From NCBI RefSeq assembly GCF_003019815.1, contig NZ_CP027773.1:3855001-3919000 (forward strand): DNA of 64,000 bases. Reading direction: 5' to 3'. Under the pieces are notes generated by a model. The model saw only the letters and a program-made list of their open reading frames with translations. It was not told where the DNA came from and did no database searches. The translations under genes and the position numbers were made by a program. Positions 39,959 through 48,530 of this stretch are shown here, piece by piece. Position 1 is the stretch's first letter; the number at the start of each line of letters is the position of its first letter. Source of the DNA: Variovorax sp. PMC12 (GTDB taxonomy: Bacteria; Pseudomonadota; Gammaproteobacteria; Burkholderiales; Burkholderiaceae_C).

Positions 39959-40894
39959 ATGCGGTGGGTGCCCTGGGCGGCGGGCGGCGCGGTGCTGATC
40001 GCGGTCGGCGGCGGCTGGTTCGCGAGCCTTCCCGACGAAGACGGCCCCTTCGCCGCAGAACGCGGGCCTGCCGCGGCGACCACCGCCACGGCAGGCCCCG
40101 AGCCACGACCCGCGCACACCGCAACGGCAGCCGCCGTGCCCGACGCCCTGCTGAACAGCTCGCTCATCTCCATCTTCGACCAGGTGCTGTCCGAGGCGCG
40201 GGCCGACAACAAGGCCGCCTTCATGGCCAAGGCCCCCGCCCTGCTGGCCAAGTACCTGCGCGAGGACTGGCGCGTGCGCGCGCTCGGACTGCTCGAACGC
40301 TATGTCGACATGCAGGAGGCCCTGACCTCCATGCCGCCGCCCGCGCCCGGCGACCCCGCGCAACTGCGCCGGGCCCTGCAGGCGCGCGAGGCGATGCGCC
40401 GGCGCTACTTCGCGCCCGAGGAAATCGAAGGCCTGTTCGGCGACCAGATCCGCCAGGACAACTTCATGGCCGACAAGCTGGAATTGCTCGCCAACACCGC
40501 CCTGACGCCCGAGCAGCGCACCGCTGCCTTGAAGCAAAGCGAGCAGGCATGGCTGTCGCCGGAACAGCGCGAAGCGCGCCGGGAAGCCGTCGCCCATGCC
40601 GACGTGATGCAGCAGACCGCCGCGCTCGAGGCGCGAGGCGCGAGCCCGCAGGAGCGCTTTGCCGCGCGCAGCGAAGCCTACGGCTACGAAGTGGCCCGCA
40701 ACCTCGCGGCGCTCGACCAGGAAAACCAGGACTGGAATGCGCGCCTCGACCGCTACGCGGCGGCGTCCGAAGCCGAACAGGCCCGGTTGCGCGAAACGCT
40801 CTTCAACGAAACCGAGCGCCTGCGCCTGAGCGGCGCGCTGGCGATGCGCTCGGCCGCGGCGCGCAAACCCGTCGCGCCGCCGGGCGGGCAGTAG
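39959..40894 (+). CDS. Lipase-specific foldase (lipase chaperone)
   Basis: 311 residues from the ATG at 39959 (a GTG at 39953 is in frame). One N-terminal membrane anchor (WVPWAAGGAVLIAVGGGWFA), an Ala/Pro/Thr-rich linker, then an all-helical domain rich in Arg/Glu (MRRRYFAPEEIEGLFGDQIRQDNFM, LSPEQREARREAVAHAD). This is the architecture of Lif/LipB steric chaperones, which fold the cognate lipase in the periplasm. It starts 16 bp after the lipase stop, so expression is coupled. Confidence 0.9.
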   Translation: MRWVPWAAGGAVLIAVGGGWFASLPDEDGPFAAERGPAAATTATAGPEPRPAHTATAAAVPDALLNSSLISIFDQVLSEARADNKAAFMAKAPALLAKYLREDWRVRALGLLERYVDMQEALTSMPPPAPGDPAQLRRALQAREAMRRRYFAPEEIEGLFGDQIRQDNFMADKLELLANTALTPEQRTAALKQSEQAWLSPEQREARREAVAHADVMQQTAALEARGASPQERFAARSEAYGYEVARNLAALDQENQDWNARLDRYAAASEAEQARLRETLFNETERLRLSGALAMRSAAARKPVAPPGGQ

Positions 40895-40906
40895 GCACCT
40901 GGCGCC

Positions 40907-41344
40907 TCAGGCCGGCTGCGCCTCGCCCATCGCCGAGGCCGGCAGGCCGAAGATGCGGTCGAAGGCCCAGTTGAAGACGAAGGTGTAGACCAGGAAGAAC
41001 ACCACCAGCCCCAGGTCCATCACCAGCGCCTGCCAGAGCGACACGCCCAGGCCCCAGGCGAACATCGGCACCAGGAACGCGACCAGCCCGCCCTCGAAGC
41101 CGATGGCATGGGCGATGCGGCGGCGCACGCTGCGCCCGCGCACCGCCTGGCGCGACTCCCAGCGCTCGAACAAGGCGTTGAAAGCCAGGTTCCAGAGCAC
41201 CGCGATCACCGATGCAGCCACCGCCAGCGCGCCGGAATGGCCCAGGCCGGCGTCGGTCATCAATGCCAGGCCGGCGCTGGCGGCGACGATGGCGATCCCT
41301 TCGTAAAGGGAGATGTAGACAACACGACGGCGAAGCCCCTGCAT
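40907..41344 (-). CDS. PACE family efflux protein
   Basis: 145 residues from MQGLRRRVVYISLYEGIAIV with four transmembrane helices in two similar halves (each a bacterial transmembrane pair domain). Glu15, essential for proton coupling in AceI, is present (YEGIAI). Motifs WNLAFNALFERWESRQ and YTFVFNWAFDRIFG are the conserved ends of the two halves. PACE proteins export biguanides, diamines or similar compounds. It is divergent from a LysR regulator 122 bp away, the usual arrangement for this family. Confidence 0.92.
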   Translation of the reverse strand: MQGLRRRVVYISLYEGIAIVAASAGLALMTDAGLGHSGALAVAASVIAVLWNLAFNALFERWESRQAVRGRSVRRRIAHAIGFEGGLVAFLVPMFAWGLGVSLWQALVMDLGLVVFFLVYTFVFNWAFDRIFGLPASAMGEAQPA

Positions 41345-41415
41345 GATTTTTCCTCTTGCGTTCTGGATGAATGAAATGCGATAGGTGGACTTTATGTGTC
41401 TCTTGCTGATATAAA

Positions 41416-41425
41416 AAGTTAACTT
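41416..41425. promoter_or_regulatory. Palindrome AAGTTAACTT in the PACE/LysR divergent region
   Basis: A perfect 10-bp palindrome in an AT-rich tract (about 41385-41440), between the PACE and LysR starts. It is a possible LysR binding core. No T-N11-A box stood out more clearly. Confidence 0.35.
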
Positions 41426-41466
41426 ATTTCAGTTTTACTGATAGATCGACCCGAAAGCGCAAGCCA

Positions 41467-42396
41467 ATGGCCTTCACCAGCGAGAACGTCGAAGTCTTCC
41501 TGGCCGTGATCGACCACGGCTCCTTTTCGGCGGCGGCCCGTGCGCTGCGCCGGGTGCCTTCGGCCGTGAGCATGGCCATCGCCAACCTCGAAGCCGAGCT
41601 CGATCTGCCGCTGTTCGACCGCAAGGGCCGCGAGCCCCAGCCCACCGCCGCCGCGCGCTCGCTGGAGCCGCAGGCGCGCATGCTGGCGACCCAGCTCAAG
41701 CAGTTGCAGGTGCAGGCCCTCGCGCTGACCCAGGGCCTGGAAGACCGGCTCACGCTGGCCATCGCACCCGAGCTGCTGGCCGCGCCGTGGAGCGGCCCGC
41801 TGGCCACGCTGGCGCAGGAATACCCGCTGCTGCAGGTCGAGGTGCTGGCCGCTCCGCAGGCCGATGCGCTCGAACTGCTGCACAGCGGCCGCGCGCAACT
41901 GGCGCTGGTGTTCGAGCGCCCCAGCCTCGACGGCCGGGAAGGCTTCCAGGAAGTCGGCAGCGACCTCATGGTGGCGGTGATGGCGCCCGACCACCCGGTG
42001 CTGCTCGCCGCCCCCGGCGGCAAGCTGCGCGAGGACCACCTGACGAACACACGGCAGATCGTCGTCGCCGGGCGCGACCTTGCCACCAGCGACCCACGCT
42101 TCGTGTTCGCCCGCCATGTCTGGCGCACCGACAACGCGCTGGCCGCGCTGAGCCTGATCACCGCCGGGCTGGGCTGGGGCTGGCTGCAGCGCAACTTCGC
42201 GCGGCCTCACGTGGCGGCAGGCGCGCTGGTGGAAATTCCGTTCGAAAACCTCAGCAACGGGCTCGACCTGTGGGTCGACGTGGTGTGGTCACGCGAGCGC
42301 CCGCTCGGCCTGGGGGCGCAGCGCTTCGTGTCGCTGATCGGGCGGGATCGCCGGCCCCCCGGCGAATGCGGGCCCAAGACCGGCGGCGAAGGATGA
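41467..42396 (+). CDS. LysR family regulator, probable activator of the PACE gene
   Basis: 309 residues from MAFTSENVEVFLAVIDHGSFSAAARALRRVPSAVSMAIANLE, the LysR helix-turn-helix, then LFDRKGREPQPTAAAR and the substrate-binding domain. It is divergent from the PACE efflux gene. In characterised PACE systems a linked LysR protein (AceR) activates the pump gene on binding its substrate; the same role is likely here. Confidence 0.9.
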   Translation: MAFTSENVEVFLAVIDHGSFSAAARALRRVPSAVSMAIANLEAELDLPLFDRKGREPQPTAAARSLEPQARMLATQLKQLQVQALALTQGLEDRLTLAIAPELLAAPWSGPLATLAQEYPLLQVEVLAAPQADALELLHSGRAQLALVFERPSLDGREGFQEVGSDLMVAVMAPDHPVLLAAPGGKLREDHLTNTRQIVVAGRDLATSDPRFVFARHVWRTDNALAALSLITAGLGWGWLQRNFARPHVAAGALVEIPFENLSNGLDLWVDVVWSRERPLGLGAQRFVSLIGRDRRPPGECGPKTGGEG

Positions 42397-42403
42397 CGGC
42401 CGG

Positions 42404-43084
42404 TCAGGGCCGGTGTCCACCGCCCCCGTGGTGTCCGCCACCGCCGTGGTGCCAACCGCCGCCACCGCCTGGATGCGGCATGCCGGGAGGCGGCCCGGGC
42501 CGGAACCCCGGATGCGGCCGCGGCGGCCGGAAGCCGGGGTCGACCGGAGGCCGGATGCCGGGCGGGGGCGGTGGACGCACGCCCGGCCCCGGCGGCCGGA
42601 AGCCCGGTCCCGGCCAGGGACGCGGCTGCCATCCCGGCCGGCTCGGCGGCGGTGGCTGCCAGCCGGCCACCGGCGGCGGCGGCCTGCCGCCCCACCAGCG
42701 CCGGTCGCCGTACCACGGCCGGTCGCGGTAATAGTTGCCCCAGTAGCTGCCGATCGCGAAGCCGACGATCGGCACGCCGATCACCGCGCCGTAGGTGGCC
42801 AGCGGCACGCGCTGCTCCTGGTAGGCGTAGTCGAGGTTGCGCGCCCAGACCCAGCCGCGCCCGCCGTCTGGCAGCAGCACGTCGCACCAGCCGTAGCCGC
42901 TGGTGCAGCCCACCACATCGAGCGGCTGACCGGGCGCCAGGCGCGCCACCAGCGGATAGTCGCCCGACGGGCCAGCCCGCAGGTTCACGGCGCCGCGCGT
43001 GAAGGCCTGCTGCGCCGCCGCCGAAAGCGGCAGCAGCAGGGCGACCGCGGCGATGCCGCCCCAGCGTCGTGGGAATGAGTTCAT
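42404..43084 (-). CDS. Secreted bacterial-SH3-domain protein with Pro/Gly-rich tail
   Basis: 226 residues from MNSFPRRWGGIAAVALLLPL; the AAGGAG site 7 bases upstream chooses this ATG over an in-frame start at 43132. Signal peptide to about residue 20 (SAAAQQ), an SH3b domain (VNLRAGPSGDYPLVARLAPGQPLDVVGC ... WCDVLLPDGGRGWVWARNLDY), a short hydrophobic stretch, then a long Pro/Gly/Arg/His tail ending in HHGGGG repeats. Such proteins are exported and may bind the cell wall; function unknown. Confidence 0.8.
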   Translation of the reverse strand: MNSFPRRWGGIAAVALLLPLSAAAQQAFTRGAVNLRAGPSGDYPLVARLAPGQPLDVVGCTSGYGWCDVLLPDGGRGWVWARNLDYAYQEQRVPLATYGAVIGVPIVGFAIGSYWGNYYRDRPWYGDRRWWGGRPPPPVAGWQPPPPSRPGWQPRPWPGPGFRPPGPGVRPPPPPGIRPPVDPGFRPPRPHPGFRPGPPPGMPHPGGGGGWHHGGGGHHGGGGHRP

Positions 43085-43152
43085 GGCAAGGCTCCTTGGG
43101 CCCAGCCTATGCCGGGACCCCCAGCCCGTCAATCAGCGCGGGGCCGATTCAG

Positions 43153-43246
43153 CGAACACCGAGGAACCGGCTCAGCCGGGCCTCAGGTGTTGCCCCCGGC
43201 ACGGCGAAGGCGCAGCGACACGAAGTGCGCGAAGCCTGGGGGCGAG
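43153..43246 (+). repeat. Interspersed repeat family A, copy 4
   Basis: CGAACACCGAGGAACCGGC, TCAGCCGGGCCTCAGGTG, TTGCCCCCGGCACGGCGAAG, GCGCAGCGACACGAAGTGCG, CGAAGCCTGGGGGCGAG: full-length, ending 5 bases before the metH N-terminal stop codon, on the strand opposite the flanking genes. The hairpin CCGGCtcaGCCGG is kept. Confidence 0.75.
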
Positions 43247-43251
43247 CCTCT

Positions 43252-44304
43252 TTATGCTGCTTCGCGGTAGAAGCCCGCGCTGTGGGCGCCCAGCGCACGC
43301 CCCGGCATCGGTGCCACGGCCTGGCCGATGGCGGCGATGTGGTCCGGCGTGGTGCCGCAGCAGCCGCCCACGATGTTCACCAGCCCCTCGGCCGCGAACT
43401 CGTGCAGCAGGCGCGATGTGACGTCCGGCGTCTCGTCGAAACCCGTGTCGCTCATCGGGTTGGGCAGGCCGGCGTTCGGGTAGCAGCTGATGAAGGTGTC
43501 GCCGGCCACGCGCGCCAGCTCCTGGATGTACGGGCGCATCAGCGCAGCGCCCAGCGCGCAGTTCAGGCCGATGGCCAGCGGCTGCGCATGGCGCACGCTG
43601 TGCCAGAAGGCGGTGACAGTCTGGCCGCTCAGGATGCGGCCCGAGGCGTCGGTCACCGTGCCGCTGATGATCAGCGGCAGGCGGTTGCCGCTGTTGTCGA
43701 AATACTCGTCCACCGCGAACAGCGCGGCCTTGGCGTTGAGCGTGTCGAAGATGGTCTCGACCAGGATCACGTCGGCGCCGCCCTCGACCAGCGCTTCGGT
43801 CTGCTCGTAGTAGGCCGCGCGCAGCTCCTCGAAATTGACGTTGCGCGCGCCCGGGTCGTTCACGTCGGGGCTGATGCTCGCCGTCTTGGGCGTCGGGCCG
43901 AGGGCGCCGGCCACGAAGCGCGGCTTGTCCGGCGTACTGAACTTGTCGCAGGCCGCGCGCGCCAGCCGGGCGGATTCCAGGTTCATCTCGCGCGCCAGGT
44001 GGGCCATCTTGTAGTCCTCCTGCGCGATGGTGGTCGCGCCGAAGGTGTTGGTCTCGATCAGGTCGGCGCCGGCCGCGAGGTAACCCTCGTGGATGTCACG
44101 GATCACGTCGGGCCGCGTGAGCGACAGCAGTTCGTTGTTGCCCTTGACGTCGCGATCGAAGTCCTTGAAGCGCTCGCCGCGGTACTGCTCCTCGGTGAGC
44201 TTGAAGCGCTGGATCATCGTGCCCATGGCACCGTCGAGGATGGCGATGCGCTTGGCGAGGATGCCGGGCAGGGCCTGGCCGTGGGTGTAGATGACGGGCT
44301 TCAT
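43252..44304 (-). CDS. metH: Methionine synthase, N-terminal half (homocysteine methyltransferase domain)
   Basis: 350 residues from MKPVIYTHGQALPGILAKRI. ILDGAMGTMIQRFKLTEEQYRGERF and the zinc ligands in GLNCALG and GGCCGTTPDH identify the MetH homocysteine-binding domain. It stops where the folate domain would begin, so this is the front half of a split MetH whose rest is at 35929-38700. GGAGG precedes the ATG. No riboswitch is visible in its 40-bp upstream gap, so the two halves may be regulated differently. Confidence 0.95.
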   Translation of the reverse strand: MKPVIYTHGQALPGILAKRIAILDGAMGTMIQRFKLTEEQYRGERFKDFDRDVKGNNELLSLTRPDVIRDIHEGYLAAGADLIETNTFGATTIAQEDYKMAHLAREMNLESARLARAACDKFSTPDKPRFVAGALGPTPKTASISPDVNDPGARNVNFEELRAAYYEQTEALVEGGADVILVETIFDTLNAKAALFAVDEYFDNSGNRLPLIISGTVTDASGRILSGQTVTAFWHSVRHAQPLAIGLNCALGAALMRPYIQELARVAGDTFISCYPNAGLPNPMSDTGFDETPDVTSRLLHEFAAEGLVNIVGGCCGTTPDHIAAIGQAVAPMPGRALGAHSAGFYREAA

Positions 44305-44326
44305 AGCCTCCGATTGTAGAAAGCGG

Positions 44327-44343
44327 GCCCGCCCCTGGCGGGC
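44327..44343 (-). terminator. Terminator-like hairpin between hutG and the metH N-terminal gene
   Basis: A perfect 7-bp stem GCCCGCC / GGCGGGC with a 3-base loop begins one base after the hutG stop codon; on the transcribed strand CCGCTTTCT follows, a weak T run. It probably separates the hut operon from the metH N-terminal gene. Confidence 0.5.
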
Positions 44344-44344
44344 G

Positions 44345-45169
44345 TCAGCCCTTTCGGCGGCTCTCCACGAAATCCAGCACCGCCTCGATCATGCGCCGCA
44401 CATGCGGCTGCACGCCTGCCGCCACCTCGGGCAGGTAGTCGAACGGCAGCTTCTCCTGCATGTAGCTCGACTGCGTCATCTCCAGCTGCACCGCGTGCAC
44501 GTTCTGCGCCGGGTTGCCGTAGTTGCGCGTGATGTAGCCGCCGGTGAAGCGGCCGTTGAGCACGCCCGTGTAGCCGGTGGCGCTTTCGGCGATGCCCAGC
44601 AGCGTCTGCGCCAGCGCCGGATCGCAGCTGACGCCCTTGCCGGTGCCCAGGTTCAGGTCGGGCAGCTTGCCTTCGAAGAAACGCGGCAGCACCGAGCGGA
44701 TCGAGTGGGCGTCCCACAGCGCGGCCACGCCGTGCTGCGCGCGGATGCGGGCGAGTTCTTCGGCCAGCTTGGCGTGATAGGGCTGCCAGATGGCGTCGCG
44801 GCGCTCGGCGGTTTCCTCGTCGCCCGGCAGGTCGCGGGGGTCGGCATACACCGGCGTGTCGTCGAAGGTGTCGACCGGGCACAAGCCGGTGACGCTCTGG
44901 CCGGGATACAGGCTCGCGCCGTCCGGCGGACGGTTCAGGTCGATCACGTAGCGCGAGTGCGTGGCCACGAGCACCGAGGCGCCGAGTTCATCGGCAAAGT
45001 CGTAGAGCCGTTCGAGGTGCCAGTCGGTGTCGGGCACGTGGCGCGCTTCTTCCGTGAAGCGCTCGGCAAGCGCCGGCGGCACGTGCGTGCCGACGTGGGG
45101 CATCGAAATGAGCAGCGCTCGCGTGCCCTGGCGAAAACGGAATGGCGGTTCGGCGGTGGTGAAGGCCAT
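44345..45169 (-). CDS. hutG: N-formylglutamate amidohydrolase
   Basis: 274 residues from MAFTTAEPPFRFRQGTRALL. The FGase family core is visible: LLISMPHVGTHVP, THSRYVIDLNRPPDG, LWDAHSIRSVLPRFFEGKLPDLNLG, and NVHAVQLEMTQSSYM near the end. It gives glutamate and formate, the last step of the HutF/HutG branch of histidine breakdown. It lies 7 bp after hutF. Confidence 0.95.
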   Translation of the reverse strand: MAFTTAEPPFRFRQGTRALLISMPHVGTHVPPALAERFTEEARHVPDTDWHLERLYDFADELGASVLVATHSRYVIDLNRPPDGASLYPGQSVTGLCPVDTFDDTPVYADPRDLPGDEETAERRDAIWQPYHAKLAEELARIRAQHGVAALWDAHSIRSVLPRFFEGKLPDLNLGTGKGVSCDPALAQTLLGIAESATGYTGVLNGRFTGGYITRNYGNPAQNVHAVQLEMTQSSYMQEKLPFDYLPEVAAGVQPHVRRMIEAVLDFVESRRKG

Positions 45170-45176
45170 GGTGGGG

Positions 45177-46559
45177 TCAATCCTTGAGTAGTTGGGTGCG
45201 CGCGGCCACGAAGGCGGCCGCGGCTTCGTCGTGCAGCGCGTGGCGGCCGGCCGACACGCGCGGGCGGCCCGCCACCCAGACGCTGTCGATGGCCGAGGTG
45301 CGGTGGCTCGCGAAGACGTGGGCCGAGAGCATATCGGGCGCCGGCAGTCCCTGCAGCGCGAGGTGCGACGCGTCGAGCACGGCGAAGTCGGCCTGCTGCC
45401 CCGCCGCAAGTCCGCCGACCGCGCGGCCCGCGGCCTGCGCGCCGCCCTCCACTGCCTCGATCGTGAGCGCGGTCGCGACATGCGGCTGCGCCGCGCTGGC
45501 GCCGACGTTGCGCTGGCGCCTGGCCAGGCGCTGGCTGTATTCGAGCATCAGCAGCTCTTCGGCCGCGTTCACGCTGGCGTGGCTGTCCGAGCCCACGCCC
45601 CATGCGCCGCCGTGGCTGCGCCACTTGGCGAAGTCGAAGATGCCGTCGCCCAAGTTGGCTTCGGTCGTCGGGCACAGGCCCGCGACCGCGCCGCTGCGGG
45701 CTGCGTATTCGTACTCCGCGTCGTTCATGTGCGTGGCGTGCACCAGGCACCAGCGCGCATCGACCGGCGCGTGGTCGAGCAGCCACTCGACCGGGCGCAG
45801 GCCGCTCCAGGCCACGCAGTCGTCCACTTCCTTCGTCTGCTCGGCGATGTGGATGTGGATGGGCGCGGTGCGGTCGATGGCTTCGAGCCCCGCGATCGCA
45901 TCGCGCAGGCCTTCGGGCGGCACGGCGCGCAGCGAGTGCGGCGCGAGGCCGAGGCGCGCGCCCTGCGCGTCGCAAGCCGGCTTGAGCGCTTCGAGCAGGC
46001 GCAGCATCGAATCGGTCGAGCGGATGAAGCGGCGCTGCCCCTCGGTGGGCGGCAGGTCGCCGAAGCCGCCGGTCTGGTAGAGCACGGGCAGCAGCGTGAA
46101 GCCGATGCCGGCCTTCTTCGCCGCGCGCAGCAGGGCCAGGCTCAGCGTGGCGTCGCCGGCATACGGGCGGCCGTCCACGTCGTGGTGCACGTACTGGAAC
46201 TCGCACACGCTGGTGTAGCCCGCTTCGAGCATCTCGGCGTAGAGCCAGGTGGCGATGGCTTCCATGTGCTGCGGGCCGAGGCGCGCGGCAAAGCGGTACA
46301 TCAGCGTGCGCCAGCTCCAGAAGCTGTCCTGCTGCTCGGCGCGGTGCTCGGTGAGGCCGGCAAAGGCGCGCTGGAAGGCGTGCGAATGCAGGTTGGGCAT
46401 GCCGGGGATCAGGGGGCCGGTGGCGGCTTGCGTGTCCGCCGGATGTTGCGCACCGGACTGAACCTGCGTGAGCTGGCCCGCATCGTTCCACGCCAGCAGG
46501 ACGTTCCTGGCCCAGCCTTCGGGCAGCAGCGCGTCGGCCGCGAAAAGAGTGTGTGTCAT
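45177..46559 (-). CDS. hutF: Formimidoylglutamate deiminase
   Basis: 460 residues. Amidohydrolase family with PGMPNLHSHAFQRAFAGLTEHR, FWSWRTLMYRFA, LAPHSLRAV, IHIHIAEQTKEVDDC, HATHMNDAEY and GVGSDSHASVNAAEELLMLE, the HutF fingerprint with metal-binding His and Asp. It converts N-formimino-glutamate to N-formylglutamate and ammonia. It overlaps hutI by 4 bp. Confidence 0.95.
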   Translation of the reverse strand: MTHTLFAADALLPEGWARNVLLAWNDAGQLTQVQSGAQHPADTQAATGPLIPGMPNLHSHAFQRAFAGLTEHRAEQQDSFWSWRTLMYRFAARLGPQHMEAIATWLYAEMLEAGYTSVCEFQYVHHDVDGRPYAGDATLSLALLRAAKKAGIGFTLLPVLYQTGGFGDLPPTEGQRRFIRSTDSMLRLLEALKPACDAQGARLGLAPHSLRAVPPEGLRDAIAGLEAIDRTAPIHIHIAEQTKEVDDCVAWSGLRPVEWLLDHAPVDARWCLVHATHMNDAEYEYAARSGAVAGLCPTTEANLGDGIFDFAKWRSHGGAWGVGSDSHASVNAAEELLMLEYSQRLARRQRNVGASAAQPHVATALTIEAVEGGAQAAGRAVGGLAAGQQADFAVLDASHLALQGLPAPDMLSAHVFASHRTSAIDSVWVAGRPRVSAGRHALHDEAAAAFVAARTQLLKD

Positions 46560-47782
46560 GCGTTGGCTCCGATGGCGATGCGGCCCTGGCGCACCACGGT
46601 GCGCACGGGCCGCTGGCCGAACCAGTAGGCCAGTTCGGCCGCTTCGCGCACGTTCCACAGCACGAAGTTGGCAGGCATGCCGGGCGCGATGGCGCCGTGC
46701 GTGTCTTGCAGGCCGAGCGCGCGTGCCGCGTGCACGGTGACGCCGTCCAGCGCCTCGGGCACCGTCAGGCGGAACAGCGTGCAGGCCATGTTCACCATCA
46801 GCAGCAGGCTCAGCGCCGGCGAGGTGCCGGGGTTGTGATCTGTAGAAACCGCCATCGGCACGCCCGCGGCGCGCAGCGCGTCGATGGGCGGCAGGTGCGT
46901 GTCGCGCAGCGTGTAGTAGGCGCCGGGCAGCAGCACGGCCACGGTGCCTGATTGGCGCATCGCCTCGATGCCCTGGGCCGACAGGTGCTCGATGTGGTCG
47001 CACGAGAGCGCGCCGTAGCGCGCGGCCAGCGCGGCGCCGCCCATGTCCGACAGCTGCTCCGCATGCAGCTTGACCGGCAGGCCCAGCGCCTTGGCGGCCT
47101 TGAAGACCTGCTCGGTCTCCCCGAGCGTGAAGGCGATGCGCTCGCAGAACACGTCGACCGCGTCGACCAGCCCTTCGGCCGCCAGCGCGGGCAGCATTCC
47201 GTTGCAGACGAGGTCGATGTAGTCGCCGCTGCGGCCCGCGTATTCAGGAGGCAGCGCGTGCGCGCCGAGGAATGTGGTGCGCACCGTCACGCCATAGGCC
47301 TCGCCCAGGCGCCGCGCCACGCGCAGTTGCTTGCGCTCGTGTTCCAGCGAGAGGCCGTAGCCCGACTTGATCTCGATGGCGCACACGCCGTCTGCCAGCA
47401 GTTGTTCGAGCCGCTTCGCGGCCTGCGCGAACAGCGTGTCTTCGTCGGCCTCGCGCGTGGCGCGCACCGAAGACACGATGCCGCCGCCGGCCTTCGCCAC
47501 TTCTTCGTAGCTCGCGCCGGCGAGGCGCATCGCGAATTCGTTGGCACGCTGGCCGCCGTAGACCAGGTGCGTGTGGCAATCGACCAGCCCCGGCGTGACC
47601 AGCGCGCCGCCGCCGTCTTGCTGCTTGAGCCCGGCGAATTCCGCCGGCAGTGCGCTGCGTGCGCCAACCCAGCGGACCGCGCCCTGCGCCACGACGATGG
47701 CGCCCTCCACCGCGGCATCGGTGGCGAGGCGAAGACCGGTCCAGAGGCCGTCGGCGGAAGGAAATTCGTTGGCGGGTTTCAT
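46556..47782 (-). CDS. hutI: Imidazolonepropionase
   Basis: 408 residues. VDCHTHLVYGGQRANEFAMRLAGASYEEVAKAGGGIVSSVRATREA is the invariant HutI segment with metal ligands; KSGYGLSLEHERKQLRVARRLGE, FLGAHALPPEY, HAEQLSDMGGA and VSTDHNPGTSPALSLLLMVNMAC follow. It opens imidazolone propionate to formiminoglutamate. Follows hutD by 27 bp. Confidence 0.97.
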   Translation of the reverse strand: MKPANEFPSADGLWTGLRLATDAAVEGAIVVAQGAVRWVGARSALPAEFAGLKQQDGGGALVTPGLVDCHTHLVYGGQRANEFAMRLAGASYEEVAKAGGGIVSSVRATREADEDTLFAQAAKRLEQLLADGVCAIEIKSGYGLSLEHERKQLRVARRLGEAYGVTVRTTFLGAHALPPEYAGRSGDYIDLVCNGMLPALAAEGLVDAVDVFCERIAFTLGETEQVFKAAKALGLPVKLHAEQLSDMGGAALAARYGALSCDHIEHLSAQGIEAMRQSGTVAVLLPGAYYTLRDTHLPPIDALRAAGVPMAVSTDHNPGTSPALSLLLMVNMACTLFRLTVPEALDGVTVHAARALGLQDTHGAIAPGMPANFVLWNVREAAELAYWFGQRPVRTVVRQGRIAIGANA

Positions 47783-47809
47783 CGTCTTTCTTCTCGTTGG
47801 CTTTGCGGG

Positions 47810-48382
47810 TCAGGCAGGCAGGATGCGCACCGCGAGCAGCCGTGCGTCGGCGGCCTCCGGCAGCGCCTGCCAGGCCTGCGTGGCGTCGGCCCACTGCAGG
47901 CCCTCGCCTTCGCGGCACGCTTCATCATTCAGGCGCCATGCCCCGCGCAGCGCGAGCAGCACGCCGTGCGGCGCGGCGTCGATGGCCGATGCGCTGTCGA
48001 GAACCCGCACCTCGGCGCGCCACTGTCCGCGTCGCGTCATCACGTTGAAGTCGTTGGACGCACCGCCGAGCAGCGTGCAGTCGATGGCCTCGTCGCCGCT
48101 GAAGGCGAAGGGCCGGTGCGGCACGTCGAGGCGATGGTCGATGCGCCCGTCGTGCGTGAAGAGGCGCACGCCGTCACCTTCCAGCAGCGTGATGCTGCGG
48201 TCGACGCCTGCGAATACCGAGAACGGCCCCGCCGCCGCGATGCTCGCGATGCTCACGCGCCAGCCGAAGCTGTCGAGCCCCGCGCCCTGCGGCCAGCTCA
48301 TGATTTGCTGCGTGGTGCCGCCGCCGTTTTTCCAGGGCGTGACGGGAAGCGAGGTGCGCGAGAAGCGCTGCGGGCCGCTCAT
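47810..48382 (-). CDS. hutD: HutD family protein
   Basis: 190 residues from MSGPQRFSRTSLPVTPWKNGGGTTQQI, the conserved HutD start, then FGWRVSIASIAAAGPFSVFAGVDRSITLLEGDGV and a bicupin body. In Pseudomonas fluorescens HutD limits over-expression of the hut pathway, possibly by binding formylglutamate. Follows the ABC permease gene with a family B repeat between. Confidence 0.92.
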   Translation of the reverse strand: MSGPQRFSRTSLPVTPWKNGGGTTQQIMSWPQGAGLDSFGWRVSIASIAAAGPFSVFAGVDRSITLLEGDGVRLFTHDGRIDHRLDVPHRPFAFSGDEAIDCTLLGGASNDFNVMTRRGQWRAEVRVLDSASAIDAAPHGVLLALRGAWRLNDEACREGEGLQWADATQAWQALPEAADARLLAVRILPA

Positions 48383-48394
48383 TGCCGAGCCTCT

Positions 48395-48507
48395 TGCTCC
48401 TTCCCCCTCTGGGGGAAGGCGGGGATGGGGGCGGCGCCCGATGAGCGTTGCGACTGGGTCGAGGCCGTCGTGCCCCCACCCCTGCCCTCCCCCAGCGGGG
48501 GAGGGAG
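48395..48507. repeat. Interspersed repeat family B, copy 2
   Basis: Between the ABC permease and hutD genes: TCTGGGGGAAGGCGGGGATG, GGGGC, a variable centre of about 40 bases, GTGCCCCCACCCCTGCCCTC, CCCCAGCGGGGGAGGGAG. The left and right ends are largely complementary, so a long hairpin is possible. It matches in order the copy inside the NicB-like gene (15999-16094). Confidence 0.7.
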
Positions 48508-48530
48508 AAATGCGCATACGGAAGCCACGC

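Noticed and set aside
42404..42740. Tandem DNA repeats (GGC/CCG/CACC) as a CRISPR or minisatellite
   Set aside because: They are codons of the Pro/Gly/His-rich tail of the SH3 protein; no regular unit and spacer pattern.
44313..44318. TACAAT as a -10 box for the metH N-terminal gene
   Set aside because: Only 8 bases separate it from the ATG, so the transcript would lack the GGAGG ribosome site, and there is no -35 (the position is filled by a GC hairpin).
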